Shown one piece after another: positions 31,701-42,430 of a stretch of 64,000 nt of DNA (the first letter of the stretch is position 1; each line of letters starts with the position of its first letter). Both the position numbers and the translations under genes were made by a program. The notes under the pieces were generated by a model. It saw nothing but the letters and a program-made list of their open reading frames with translations, searched no databases and was not told where the DNA came from. The stretch comes from Wyeomyia smithii (Eukaryota > Arthropoda > Insecta > Diptera > Culicidae), in the NCBI RefSeq assembly GCF_029784165.1, contig NC_073696.1:238498892-238562891 (forward strand), in the 5' to 3' direction.

Positions 31701-33669
31701 GTTCGCGAGTCGTGCACTTGTAGGTGCAGAGACCAGATATCATATCATAGAAAAGGAACTATTGGCTATTGTATGGGCCATAGAATACTTCAAACATTAC
31801 ATTTTTGGTCAAAGGTTTATCGTTTACACAGACCACAGACCACTTATAGCGATTTGGAGGCTCAAAGAGACATCTCCAACGCTGACAAGATTGAGACTAA
31901 AGTTGCAGGGTTTGGAATGTAGCATCAGGTATAAACAAGGTAGCGAAAATATAGTCGCCGATTTTTTGTCACGTTTATCAGATGGGACGTGTCAGGGGCA
32001 AGAAAGTTCACCCCACAGGCAGATAGCCATGATTACGCGCCAGCAGAAACGCCTGCTAGAGCAGCAGAAGAACGCTTCGGATGATTTGAACGGCACAATA
32101 CAAGATTTGAGTGCCATAGACATTGCGGACATCGCTGAGGACGAGGATGAGCAACAACTCGTCAACATTTCATATGATGACTTTTCACAGGCATTATCAA
32201 ATGACCTGATACCAAGTGAGACGGTGGAAGTCTCGAAGAGAATATCGGACGAGAGGAATATCGAAGCTCGTCTTGTCATTTTGAACAGTCGGACGGCGTA
32301 CAGAGAACTTCAGACACTGTATCAGCTGTCACAAGGATTGAAAGACTACGTAGAGGATGGTGTACTCAAATTTAAAGACAAGAAGGTGGGCGGTTTCATA
32401 GTAAACGGCAGCGAAAGTTCATTAATCGATTGCCGGAAATTTTTTTCACAATTTTTAGATAGCTTCAATAAGAGCCCCACGGCAGTAAAGGCAGCCGGGG
32501 TCATTCACCTAATATCATTCAGAAAAATCAAGCAACAGGAAGTTCTGCAAATGATTAAGTTCCTAGCGGGTAAGCTAGAAAAACAAATAGTATTATATAA
32601 TGCTAATAGCGAGCGTACAGTAATTGCGCCAGATCAAGTGGAAACAATTTTAAAGGAATTTCACGATGCACCCTTAGGAGGGCACGTAGGAGCGCGACGA
32701 ATGCGCCAGAGAATTGGCACACTTTTTACGTGGGCTACGATGAAACGGGATATCGAGAACTACGTTCGGCAGTGTGATTCCTGCCAAAAGAACAAAATTG
32801 GAAGATCAAACAAGATACCGATGCAGATCACCACAACCGCATCGGAGCCATTTGAAAAATTATACATGGATATAGTAGTATTACCCGAGTCCGACTTAGG
32901 AAATCGTTATGGTCTGGTCATGCAAGACGACCTAACTAGATATTTAACTGTCGCACCTATGGAAAACCAAGAAAGCCAGACGGTAGCGAGGACTTTTGTA
33001 GAGAATTATATTTGCAAATTTGGCGTACCGTTGGAGTTAGTTACAGATAACGGTGCGAATTTTGTAAGCACACTCATGAAAGATGTGTGCAAAATTTTGA
33101 AAATTAAAAAAATAACGACGAGTCCGTACCACCCACAAGCAAATTTGGTGGAAAGATCTAATCGGGAGTTAAAAACTTACCTAAGGCAATTTATTGGCGG
33201 AAAACCGCACACGTGGGATAACTTACTCCCATTTTTTACGTTTCAGTATAATACTTCAGTAAACTCATCAACGGGGTACACCCCTTTCGAATTGTTGTAT
33301 GGACGTACAGCACGCATTCCCACCTCCATTTACAAGCGGAATGGAGTGGACAATTTGACATATGAAACATATACACAAGAGATGAAAAAAATATTTTTTG
33401 ACCTCCACGCGAACGCACAAGCCAACCTGAAAAGGAGTAAAGAGAACCGCAAACAAATTTACGACAGATCATCTAATGATTACAAACCCATGTGGGGTGA
33501 ACAAGTATTAGTGAAGGCCGTAGCGACTGGTGCAGGCCAAAAGCTTCAGAACATATGGAGAGGACCATATGAAGTAGTGGACATTCCAAGCGAAATGACC
33601 ACAGTAATTAGAAACGGAAATCGTTTAGAAAAAGTTCATAATAACCGGCTTAAGCGTTATTATGACTGA
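28750..33669 (+). CDS. gag-pol: Gypsy gag-pol polyprotein, 1639 aa, intact
   Basis: A single uninterrupted frame. Residues ~1-200 resemble an insect gypsy Gag capsid-like region (CIPEFDGSLDELEAFVYHIE). Residues ~205-300 are Arg/Tyr/Asn-rich with no CCHC knuckle. The protease has the active-site triplet D402-T-G. The RT has D752 in SSIDLKSGFYQV and Y814-L-D816-D817. RNase H has D963 (TTDASN), E1003 and D1028. The integrase has H1305, H1312, C1342, C1345, then D1374, D1433 and E1468, with 34 residues between the last two where 35 is usual. A GPY motif follows at 1605-1607. No chromodomain was seen. Fusion of Gag to Pol in one frame removes the need for frameshifting. All catalytic residues expected for activity are present. 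The ATG at 28750 is the first in frame and starts the Gag homology. Confidence 0.96.
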   Translation: MEYTFPKADAMQCIPEFDGSLDELEAFVYHIEHFAREIPEGVSHAPLVYIVLLKLKGRAAAAIHRINANAWPQVKQNLLKEFGDIIRIEAVINQVETLKQEANETFPDYKKRILKIKEQIDSYETNCTKSCMIVSLRLHFMAGLCDTALKEAAQGKRAFKLEELLDDLEDYYHERNHISEVENRIQGLELVERQRDALRQFNSSRNIFTINHKDADYRNSRLGRNEDYNYKNRDRIIYKQNNYNNICGSSDGNRSKYNYRTARSYRRSQGNYAHGWKYNYYGQNGPTDKRYRNSYTRMPQKMLMVANINERSNNSQKEGILDPVAQEYFNEDLAEICEDVDWRRCTDEPSNIEIADWRTACNHIRDNSACVAKRVYYDVRGHLMLTLLAKQNVKFTLNLILDTGACANIINARIVNLLNVPVNTQDVTTFGGIGQDIVRTSGTIMLDLIVGDFLIPTQFHILENLPSDGLIGAEFLKKHTLQIGNNFDYIVFKKHGNRSPDDLSPWSMPKDEVLSRLVYVAARNRVMVQNELRDTSNTARNEADVDKNEINREHQTYRNEEPKNNFLDSKNTIMTELDLNSRLDYDLLEHKLTPESKGNARIEKLRQVLNLAHLPDREFRTVKNIVESYADIFFFEGDRLTTTDAAVHTIETSSEVPINKRQYRFPEATKRHINKEIDEMRAQGIIRPSTSPWNAPVLCVPKKPDADGNKRYRIVVDFRSLNEVTKPFVYPIPLINEILDNVGGAKYFSSIDLKSGFYQVPIDRRDAAKTAFSTPKGHFEFTRMPMGLKNRPSTFQKLMNTVLFEIGDVKAFVYLDDIIVFGDTITDHNDNLRKVLQALRKHNLKIEPSKCQFLKKELEYLGHVVNEEGIKPTNANIKAIQSLKPPTDVKGIRSFLGTVNFYGKFIPNIAEKRKPLNDLLKKDAKFVWGKECQEAFEFLRNALITEPVLVRPDYQDTFVITTDASNYAIGAVLSNEKSMHRPIAFASRALVGAETRYHIIEKELLAIVWAIEYFKHYIFGQRFIVYTDHRPLIAIWRLKETSPTLTRLRLKLQGLECSIRYKQGSENIVADFLSRLSDGTCQGQESSPHRQIAMITRQQKRLLEQQKNASDDLNGTIQDLSAIDIADIAEDEDEQQLVNISYDDFSQALSNDLIPSETVEVSKRISDERNIEARLVILNSRTAYRELQTLYQLSQGLKDYVEDGVLKFKDKKVGGFIVNGSESSLIDCRKFFSQFLDSFNKSPTAVKAAGVIHLISFRKIKQQEVLQMIKFLAGKLEKQIVLYNANSERTVIAPDQVETILKEFHDAPLGGHVGARRMRQRIGTLFTWATMKRDIENYVRQCDSCQKNKIGRSNKIPMQITTTASEPFEKLYMDIVVLPESDLGNRYGLVMQDDLTRYLTVAPMENQESQTVARTFVENYICKFGVPLELVTDNGANFVSTLMKDVCKILKIKKITTSPYHPQANLVERSNRELKTYLRQFIGGKPHTWDNLLPFFTFQYNTSVNSSTGYTPFELLYGRTARIPTSIYKRNGVDNLTYETYTQEMKKIFFDLHANAQANLKRSKENRKQIYDRSSNDYKPMWGEQVLVKAVATGAGQKLQNIWRGPYEVVDIPSEMTTVIRNGNRLEKVHNNRLKRYYD

Positions 33670-35875
33670 ATATATAAACTTAAACTATGCTTTCAAGGTT
33701 AACGGACAGAATATATTTAATGAAATACGATATTGGAGGGCATGAGTTATAATAGCAAGCACCTAAAACTGTATGAAAAAGTAAGGTGGAAGTAAAATAT
33801 AGGCGTGAAAAAATACGAAAAGTCGCCGAGAAAGATGAATGATTTTATTGAAGAAGCAGAACCAAACGAAAAAAATATACTGAAGTTAAGGCGTGAAGAA
33901 ATAGAAAAAGTCGCCGAAAATATCAAGAGCCTTTCAATGACAGGAATCAAAAGGCGTAACAAGGTTTAAAAAAGGAAATGACGTGAAAAAATACGAAAAG
34001 TCGCCGATAGAGATATACAGCCTTTGAGGATACCGGTCAAATGGCATAACACAATTGAAAAAATTAAAATACGAATGGAGGCGTGAGGGACGAGTAACCC
34101 AGCCGATAACAGTTAAATAAATAGAAAACTTGGGGAATTTGAATGACTAGAATGACCTGGAATGTGGTGATGGAAAATTAAAGAGTTAATAGAAATTGAA
34201 ACAGCATTTGTTTGTTTTTTGTAAAATGCAAATGTAAACATGGGAAAATTATATAGTGAACAAAGACCTCATGAAAACGAGGTTTGATTAATTTAAAATA
34301 GCTAATGGCCCAATAAGAAATAGAAGAAGAAAATCGATTGATGATGTATTGGGAAATTTTGTGTGATGGAGATAACTTAAATGACGGAAAACAATAGAAC
34401 TAGGAGAGACTTTGGACAAGAAGGCAAAACCTACCGAACAAGGAGACTGCTGACTTTAGGAGATTCAGACTATTCTAATTTTAGTTAAGGACGAGCGAAT
34501 GTAGACAACGGGGTGGTTACCCAGAATGATTGGCGGGAGTGCAAATTGGGTGAAAGAAAAACAAGGGAATAACCGGCCCAGGATGATTGAGTGTGCGAGT
34601 TTTCGTTTATTTCCTAACCTTCTTATCTTTCAGGAATCTCTAAAGCGGGCGGTCGCACCTTCGGACGGAAGGGGGAGAGGTATTATGCAGGCAACTGCAT
34701 ACTAAGGTGAAGTGTAAGTAGTGTAAGTATGACAGTATGACAGTAGCAAGAGACAAATCGAAATTTAAATAATAACATATTCAAAAAGAGATGCAAAAGA
34801 TTAAAGAATAAAGCAGATGAGAAAGTGACGGGACATTTTAAGTGCACATAGAAGATGATATGAGGTGTTAAGAACACGCCAGTTATTAGACGAACATTGT
34901 AAATCAAGACAGAAGAAAACGATAAATATTTAATCAACGCGGTTTGTACAATGAAAAGATTTATTTATGAATCAGACAGGAAATACTTGACAAAGGACAA
35001 GAAAAGATTGAACCAATGCGGTTTGTTCGATGAAAACATGATGAAACAAAAACAGAGAGATAAAAAAATAATACATTGTGCGGAAACAGATTTATTTTAT
35101 TGAAAACTGTTATTAGAAGAAGGAGCCAAAGCAAAGCTACTTGATAAAATTGAAGAAAGTTATTTGAAGAACATAAGCACATTTGATGAGAAAAAAAACT
35201 AATAATGAGCCACAAGACAAGTTAAACTGATATTTTAACACGGAATAAAGAATAAGAAAGCCTAATACAGATAAATGGAATTGATACGTGACGCAATGAT
35301 TTGTTATGTCAAACAAAAAAAAAACATCGAATACCAAAGTTAGAGAATGTATGATAAAAAAAAAAAGTAAACAATGCACATTTTGTTATGTTTGTAAAAT
35401 TGAATACTAATAGAGATGAACAACTTAGTAGGGGAAGAGAAACCAGATTATGTCATCCGAAAAGAAGAATAATACGGGCCTAGATTGTAAGCAGAAGCGT
35501 AGGGTAGAAAATAGAATGTAAGAAGCCCGTACGCGAGTGAACAGTAGTTTTAAACAGCAAGTGGAAAAAGTAACGAAACCAAAAAAGAATTGATAAAATA
35601 ATGGCAAAAAAATAATGCACCACTTGCTAAGTAGGGCAACTAGCATCTAAGAATTGACAACGAGACGAGTTCCTAATCATCGAAGACGACCGAGGTGATT
35701 ACAACGGATGTCGAGATGGGGCATACCATGATGCCCAGTACAGCGCGAAAAGGAAAGCAGACGGTTGCGAGGGGAGTTGAACGGCGGGTGTCTATGGTCG
35801 AGATGGAGGTAAAGCCAAACGATATTACCAAGAGGAGACGAGCAGTACCCAGTTTTTGACCCCTGAAGAGGCCAA

Positions 35876-36169
35876 ATGTGCAACAGAACTCAATCAAAGC
35901 GGCTCATGGTCGAGCCTGAATCGAGACTTCAGCGCAAAGACGAATACATCAAACTATACAAAGAAGGGAGTAATAATTTGCTCCAAATATATATTACTCA
36001 TAGAGAGTTATTGACTTCTACAAATGAGGATTCGAGGTCAAAGCCAAACAAGCAAAATGACGCTATAAAATTTTGCTCGTGTTTAATCAACTATGTTCTT
36101 CCGCACTACGATTTGAAAGTGTGCGCACATATGTTGGCGGAAAATTGGACACCCCGCGCAGACAGTTAA
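35876..36169 (+). CDS. Small ORF in the 3' region of the gypsy element, 97 aa
   Basis: A 97-codon frame (MCNRTQSKRL... ending WTPRADS) downstream of gag-pol. It is moderately basic, with three cysteines in its second half and one near its start, but no recognised domain, signal peptide or membrane helix. The preceding ~170 bp is open in a different frame, and a third frame is open across the start, so the true coding frame, if any, is unclear. It could be the 3' exon of a spliced accessory product, or chance. Confidence 0.3.
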   Translation: MCNRTQSKRLMVEPESRLQRKDEYIKLYKEGSNNLLQIYITHRELLTSTNEDSRSKPNKQNDAIKFCSCLINYVLPHYDLKVCAHMLAENWTPRADS

Positions 36170-36810
36170 AGATGATAAACCAAATGACTGCATTATGCAG
36201 CAGAGCCGGTGGCAATCGCTAATCATTTCGCCACACGGCGCGTAACAATACTATAAGCCAAATAAAAATACAGCCGATCTATGTCAAAGGGACACGGCTA
36301 ACCCAACATTGAGGTTCAACAACAAACTCTGAACAGTCGTAAAACAGCTAGATGTACTGCAGCCTTAATTAAAGTGCAATGGTAACCTTGGAACTATTGT
36401 AAATAACTCGATGAAGCCTTAAGGATGAGTTCGCGAGGATGACATCACAAACAAACAAAATGAGAACCTCTACTGCCAGACGCACCTTTCCGTTTCAAAC
36501 CCCCTGTAACCCGTCGCTTGAATCCGACAGCCAAGCAGCGGATATCTACAAGGCGCAGCGCACCAGGCGAGCGAACACTTGTCAATTTGTTATGAAGAAA
36601 ATCCATGTCTGAAAACGTTAATTTATGTAGAAATGATATGTATCACTATTGTAATTAATTGAATTTTACGTGCAAAGGGAAGAAGGAATATCATGAAAAC
36701 GAATATGTATATAGTAGCATAAAAACGCGAAAAATAATTGTTATGAAAAACACACCTATCGGCCGTCAGAACGGACCATGTGACCATCATCTCTTCTAGA
36801 TAATGGCCAA

Positions 36811-36827
36811 CTAGGCGGGGTGGCAGA
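36811..36827 (+). promoter_or_regulatory. Putative polypurine tract before the 3' LTR
   Basis: CTAGGCGGGGTGGCAGA ends exactly at the 3' LTR start and contains the run GGCGGGG. It is purine-rich but interrupted by C and T, so it is weaker than a classic tract. Its position makes it the likely plus-strand priming site. Confidence 0.5.
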
Positions 36828-37360
36828 TGTGACGTCACACCCTGCGAAGAACCAATGCTCCGTCACGAGCCTTATAATTAAAGTTTAATTTTGTTCCTAG
36901 GAGGGCATAGCCTTCTGCTATGCTTTAGTCAGGCGAAACATTTGGTTCCCTTGACAGAGGACCGCGAACGTCTCTGTCAACATACTATGTATCAACAGAT
37001 TATGCCACAGGTGGCAAAGAACTTCGCGCAGCCTTCTGCTGTGCTACAGGCAAACAAACTCGAATAAAATAAACAAGTTTTGTGTTATAAACAAAACAGA
37101 AGTCGCCGGTTCAACGGTGTTGATGCTCTCACATGCGTTCTATCGTACATGCGGTACTAGATTATAGGTTAAGAGATTAGTAAGGTAAACAGAGAGTGGA
37201 GAAAGTCTCTCTCTCTGAGTTACCGGTAGGGTATATTTAAGTAGTGATGTACGAAAATAAAGTTAGTTAGTCCACCGTTATCTTGTGTATTAATTCCGCG
37301 CCAAAGGCGCGTACAGGGATATCTAGTAGAAGAATTCCCTGGTAGGTTATAACCTACACA
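36828..37360 (+). repeat. 3' LTR (533 bp)
   Basis: Same length and ends as the 5' LTR. The only difference I found is A at 37131 where the 5' LTR has G (26087), both at offset 303. Followed directly by the CTTG target duplication at 37361-37364. Confidence 0.97.
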
Positions 37361-37409
37361 CTTGGAACAACAGGGTAAACTCTCACACACAAGCACGGAT
37401 ATAAAAAAG
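37361..37409 (+). mobile_element. 3' remainder of the family-A SINE interrupted by gypsy
   Basis: Starts with the second CTTG and continues GAACAACAGGGTAAACTC, then CACACAAGCACGGATAT and an A-rich end. The same order occurs without interruption at 56011-56493 (minus strand) and 18300-18373. Confidence 0.85.
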
Positions 37410-39359
37410 GCGTATCACGGTGCACCCACAGACCGCTATTTAAAAAAATGCACCAAAGGATCTGAGTACACCATTCGATTCGTTATGACGTCTTTGATCA
37501 CTGGTCTAAGTTTTAAAATCGTCGTACGATACATTTTTGAGTCCTCTTGAAGGTCGTAAAGTACAAAAAAGTGATATAAAAACAACGAAATACTTATTGT
37601 AAAGCACGTTTTCAACCACCATTTTATGAAATAATTTCCAAGATAGGTTCTACATATTTCAAGTATTGTATTTCATCACATTTACAATCAGTGGAAAGAT
37701 TTATTCGAAAATCTCACAGTGCACAGTAGTCTAAACTCGAAAAATCGTGATCGTTTTTGATTTGACTGTGAAAAATTGATTTTATGTACTCGATGTATTC
37801 AGCAAAATTGTTTCTTAGAACAAAGCCTTACTTTTGGCGTTTGCAGTTTTTCGATCAATCCACCTAACAGTTAGATGGAATAAATATTTCTTCTAATTTT
37901 CAATAAACCAGATTGTTCCGTTCACCAAAGTTGTGCAAAAATTTAAAAGAAAAACAATTGCTGAATACTGCGATGTCCTATCTGCACTTTGGACCCGATA
38001 AAATAGACTTTTCTGTGGAACATTCCTCTTAAAAATCAGTTTTTTTTTTCAATAACTTTTTCTGTGATTGACAAAACAGACGAAATTGTAGACAAAAAAC
38101 TGATTTTAAGGTGGTGTGTTCCACAAAAACTCTATTTTGTCATCGACCACCAGCAAGCAGAGCTGCGGCAAGTGGCAGCACAACAGGCGGCGATTTCAAT
38201 TTTATGTTATGAGATACGTTTGTCGTGTTTTTGCTAGGACTTGCAATCCCCCCCCGAAATTTCCTTATCCCGGGAACAGAAATATTGATTCCCGGGAACC
38301 CGGGATTCCCGAGTTTCCGAAAAAATTTGCAAGATTCTCTGTATTTTATATCCTGCACAATAGTGCAATGAAACCAAATAGCCAATTAAAACGAAATCAA
38401 AATCGTCAAAATGAAAAGCAGCACTAAAGCAGCACTTTGCTTGAAATGACGGTCATTATTTGTTTGTCGTGAGGTTATTTGCTATTAATTACTTATCAAA
38501 AATGTTTGCTGTCGTATTCAGTAAACGAAAAGTTATATTTACTTCGTTTATTGTTGTTAGTTAGTTCCCTTCTGAGTAAATAGTTGCTTGATTTTTTTTT
38601 CTTTGTTCATTAATAAAAATTTTCAAAGCAGTATATTGATAAAAAAGTTTGAGACCCGTAAATCAATGCGATCAAAATATAAAGATTAATAAAACTCAAA
38701 GTCAGTGTAACTTGGGTCTTGGCCGCGATTTCAACATAAAAATCATCTTCGCATGTTAATTACGTAGGCATTCTAATGCTCTAGAACTGACCTATTTTGT
38801 GTTGTATTCAACCGATTATTTCCCTAGATTCGCCAGGCAATTCATTTTTTGAAAATATTTCGCATCGTGTAACGGCATAGCAAATATTTATATTTGATAA
38901 AAAATGAGCGAAAATACTCTTCCGCCGCTCAAGCAAACAGAGGTTTGGGTAAATATTTGTTATAGTGTTAGCCTTCTTAACAGTTAGTTTACTTTTCAAC
39001 AACCTAAAAGAATTGGGGTTTCTAAAAAAAATGTAGCATGAACTGGAATCGGTGATTTTAAAGTATTCTAGAATACAAACACCAGTGGTGATTAAGCGGA
39101 CCTACGCAAAGTTTTACAAAATGATATTACCTTATTTGGGCTTAACGAAAAATTGTCCTCTTCTGAAAATATTTGCACCAAAAATCATTCGCGAATTTCG
39201 GGTGTGAGCTTATATATGTTTTTTTTTTCAATTCGTTTAGCATGCGCACTGAAAATGAAATCATAAACTATTTTTGGTAACCTTTTATTAAAATGATTTA
39301 TTCTAAATCTTATTTTGCATTTTAGATTTTTTTTCCATTTTCGGGAGATAAGGTTTTTC
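37410..39359. other. Unassigned AT-rich sequence with one short hairpin
   Basis: Contains an inverted repeat, left arm 38000-38048 and right arm 38094-38137 (GTGGAACA... against its complement), around a ~45 bp loop. 38140-38210 shares words with 56745-56790 (AGCAGAGCTGC and GGCGGCGATTTCA), an old repeat. A patch near 38,275-38,315 is built of CCCGGGAA/TTCCCGGG words. No gene was recognised. Confidence 0.5.
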
Positions 39360-39590
39360 ATTTCCGTTTCCCGGGAAATCAATTCCCAGGATAACCAGTC
39401 ACAAAACATTGAACAAATAAACGTCAATTTTACCCCATTTTACGGTACTTATTGGTTTTAAAACTTACTCAAAACATTTATTTGGAACATTATACACTTC
39501 AAAAATAATTGTTGTACTTCAACTTTGGGAAATTGAAAAAAGTTACGTTATATCGAGGTTGCCTTATATCGAGGTATAACCGTATTGGAT
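39360..39590. repeat. Partial copy of the pogo-like MITE
   Basis: Matches the right half of the element at 48492-48863: ACCAGTCACAAAACAT, ATTTTACCCCATTTTACGGT, GGAACATTAT and the terminal GAGGTTGCCTTATATCGAGG followed by TATAACCGTA. No left terminal repeat is present, so it is 5'-truncated. Confidence 0.75.
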
Positions 39591-41959
39591 TTAAGTGTTT
39601 ACAAGTGCAAATGGAAGCTCCAAACCCTTTCTAAAATCATAATGAGCGAGTTTTTTATAGGTTGCTTGATTTTAAGAATATACCAAATAATTTTTAAACA
39701 TGGAGTATTTTACTTTTTGGATCATTTCTCTCTCTCTCTCTATCCTTTTTTATATCACTATATCTCTTTCTCTCGCTCTCTCTTTTTTTCAACTACTATT
39801 TATTACTCAGAAGAAACTAAGGGTAAAAGACATCTGTGCATAATTTTCATACTCATAGCTCTTTACTAACAATATTCAATAAATTTCAGAGGAAACTGCA
39901 ATGCTTATTTAAGTCCGGTTCTCGTTCACTAGATACACTTCGCTTTTGTATAATATAAATATTGTTTTCTAAATTCATTTCAAATTTTTTTAAAGATCAG
40001 TGCAAACAGAGTATCCATGTAATCCCGATCCTCGTTTCGGCAGCAAGTTTTATAAAGTTCTGAAAGTTTTTCGGATTTTACCAAACAGCCTAGGTCTTCA
40101 ACAAGAGTTACGTTTCCGAGTACACTTTAACCAGTCATAATTCTTAAGTCTTGCGAAAAACTTTAATTTTGAAAAAAAAAGTATTTGAAATAGGATTAAT
40201 TAAACAACTCTTAACAAACTCTGATGTGTACTGGGAATTGACATTTCACAGCAGCAGAGTTTCAATGAAATCTTTTAGCACTTGATCCTCACAGATTTTA
40301 TCAAATTTTCTGTTGATTTCTTGAAATAATCACACGTATGAATCATACTACTTTTCTATGGTAACAAAGCATTTACCGCGCTGTATAATTCTGAACTATA
40401 ATTTCTTGAGAGCAAGTTTGTAGGACTTTGCTGCAATTCGTAGGATATATTCGATGCTAATCCATAATCATTATGTTCTTTTCTGGGTCTCGCGATTTTT
40501 GAAAACGAAGTCGTTGTGGTATTGAGAATGTATGTGAGAACCTTATCGAGGTTTGACTCAGTGATGTTATTTGGTTCACCCTCTGGAAAACTAACTTTTG
40601 AATTTAATTTAAAACGATTTATGTTTTATTTGCATATCAAATTTATATGTAGAAATAGTTAGTATAACGAAGGTTTCTGCACTGCTAGGTGGATTAATTC
40701 AGGTTTTTTTTAGTACGAATGGCCTAGCTTTGCGATTTATTTATATTTCTTCATAAGAAGTTATAGATGCAGTTGTGGCGCATGATTTTCTTATACCATT
40801 TGATGAACAGATTTTGTTCGATATTCGATTATAAATCCTGCTTTACTGAACTGAAAATAAAGTCGCCAAACAAATAATAAAATCTTTTTTTGTGAAGTAA
40901 AAATGAACATTATTCGTAAGGCAAAACGGAGCTCTCCCGGCGAACGCATTCGGTGGAAGAACTCTGACTGAAAATCTCGATCACACAAAGACCGTAAGAT
41001 ACTTTGGCACGTCGCTAATATTCCCTGCGTGTGAGGAGGAGTGTTTCAGTCTCAAAAATAACACTAGGCAGTCTCTGTAGCTGAGCGACGCGTGCTATAT
41101 ACAGTCACCACCAAAATAAAGTGCTCACTTTTCAGAAAATTACATTTCACCTCCGAAGTCATTGGAAACCTCATCAGATGTTATTGTTATATTTTTTCTA
41201 AGAATTATATTTTTATTGTTTTTACGATACATGTGCATTTTTGCAATAATTGAAAGACATTTTTTAAAATATTTTTCGTACTAATAAGTGATGTATAATT
41301 CGGGTATCATAATAAAGTGCCCACATAAAAATATTTCACGTTCATGTAGTTTTCTCATTGAAACACCCCTCGTTTTTCACTGTTTTGATATCGATATCGA
41401 AATATTTTCTGTAATCAAGTGTCTTAGAAATGCTTAAAACTTGAATATCTTGTGTTGTCTTTTCATTATTATTTTTTAAAGCCTTCTCAAAAAAAAACGG
41501 TTTTCTGGGAAAGTCTTCCAGCTAGAATAGTTTCTGACTCTTAAAAAGTCGATTCCTTGAAGAAATATTTTTAGATACAGCACTAGATATTGACGATTCG
41601 TGCATTTCTATGATATTTGGTATAGAAAATAAATATCACAAATATCATGCTATGTTTTCATCTGTCGAAAAAGTGAAACTTTGAGAGCTTTGAGATACGA
41701 TCTCCGATTGCAAAGTTTATGTTCATCTTCTAGATCTTTGCCAGAGACATGTACTACATAAGTCACCGATCGTGCAGAGAAAATTACGACCGCCCGGAAT
41801 GAAGTCTGTTGCTAGATTGGTTTTAAGTGACGAATTTCACTGAAACCTTACCTTCTCAAATCCCGGAGGGAATTAGTTCCCTTTTCTGATTTTTCCCCTG
41901 TCATCATGTCCTGATTTTAGATTCGTCACTCTGTTTCTGAGAGAAAAAAATTTATCGCT
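39591..41959. other. Unassigned AT-rich sequence
   Basis: Mainly AT-rich, with a (TC)n-rich patch at 39726-39790. The word CTAGGTGGATTAATT near 40690 resembles the CCACCTAG motif seen elsewhere in the window. No coding or RNA signal was recognised. Confidence 0.4.
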
Positions 41960-42430
41960 TTTCGACAACTTATTTCACTACTATACGGCTGTCGTTGTTT
42001 TCCTATGGGAAACAAGGTGTCTAGTATCAGCAATTTATTCCGACGCAGGAATATCGAGAAAATATACTTTTTTCTTACTACGCAACAGAAGGCTGCTTTG
42101 AATGTCTGTCTGTCTGTGGGAATTGAATTTTATGACTATATTTGGTTCTGGATAGGAAGCTACTACACGATTGAGCCGCATGGGGACCTGTTTCGAGAAG
42201 ACAAAACTTGTGATACTTACGCTAACCGAAGTTTAAAAGTCGATTTGTATTGATACCCTACTGTTTATACCATACGAAACACAACACTTCCAATATTGTT
42301 TCCGAATTGATTACTTACTGCGTTACGCAAAGGTTTATTTAAACAGCATGCGCGTTGCACGGTAAGCGGTACCGTTATATATAGCAAAAAAACACTTCAT
42401 TTTTACGTTATTTTCTCCTGTACTCATATA
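41960..42430 (+). repeat. Interspersed repeat, family C, copy 1
   Basis: Shares with 54830-55110, in the same orientation, the words GAAA.CAAGGTGTCTAG.ATCAG, GGAATT.AATTTT.TGACTATA, GATTGAGC, GCGTTGCACGGT and AGCGGTA. No coding capacity or clear termini were seen. Confidence 0.65.

Larger units (their letters stand above)
33670..36827 (+). other. 3.1 kb purine-rich 3' region of the gypsy element
   Basis: No env-like ORF, signal peptide or membrane segment was found. The plus strand is strongly purine-rich from ~33,700 to ~35,650. A word like GGCGTGAAAAAATACGAAAAGTCGCCGA (first 20 bases at 33802-33821) recurs near 33889 and 33980 with ~90 bp spacing; weaker traces are at 33951 and 34080. 34,480-34,680 and 36,430-36,560 are more balanced in base use. 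The stretch may be non-coding RNA-like, regulatory, or the relic of a lost third ORF. Confidence 0.7.
25784..37360 (+). mobile_element. Complete young Ty3/gypsy LTR retrotransposon, 11,577 bp
   Basis: Defined by two 533 bp LTRs starting TGTGACGTCAC and ending ACCTACACA, flanked by a CTTG duplication. In order it carries a primer-binding region, a leader with a 147-codon ORF, one long gag-pol ORF (28750-33669), and a 3.1 kb purine-rich 3' region with a possible polypurine tract before the 3' LTR. Only one LTR difference was found (G at 26087, A at 37131), so insertion is recent and the element may be capable of transposition. No env-like ORF is recognised. Its flanks rejoin into a family-A SINE when the element is removed. 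Confidence 0.97.

Noticed and set aside
35876..36169. env gene of the gypsy element
   Set aside because: Too short, with no signal peptide, furin-like site or membrane helix. Kept only as a low-confidence small ORF.
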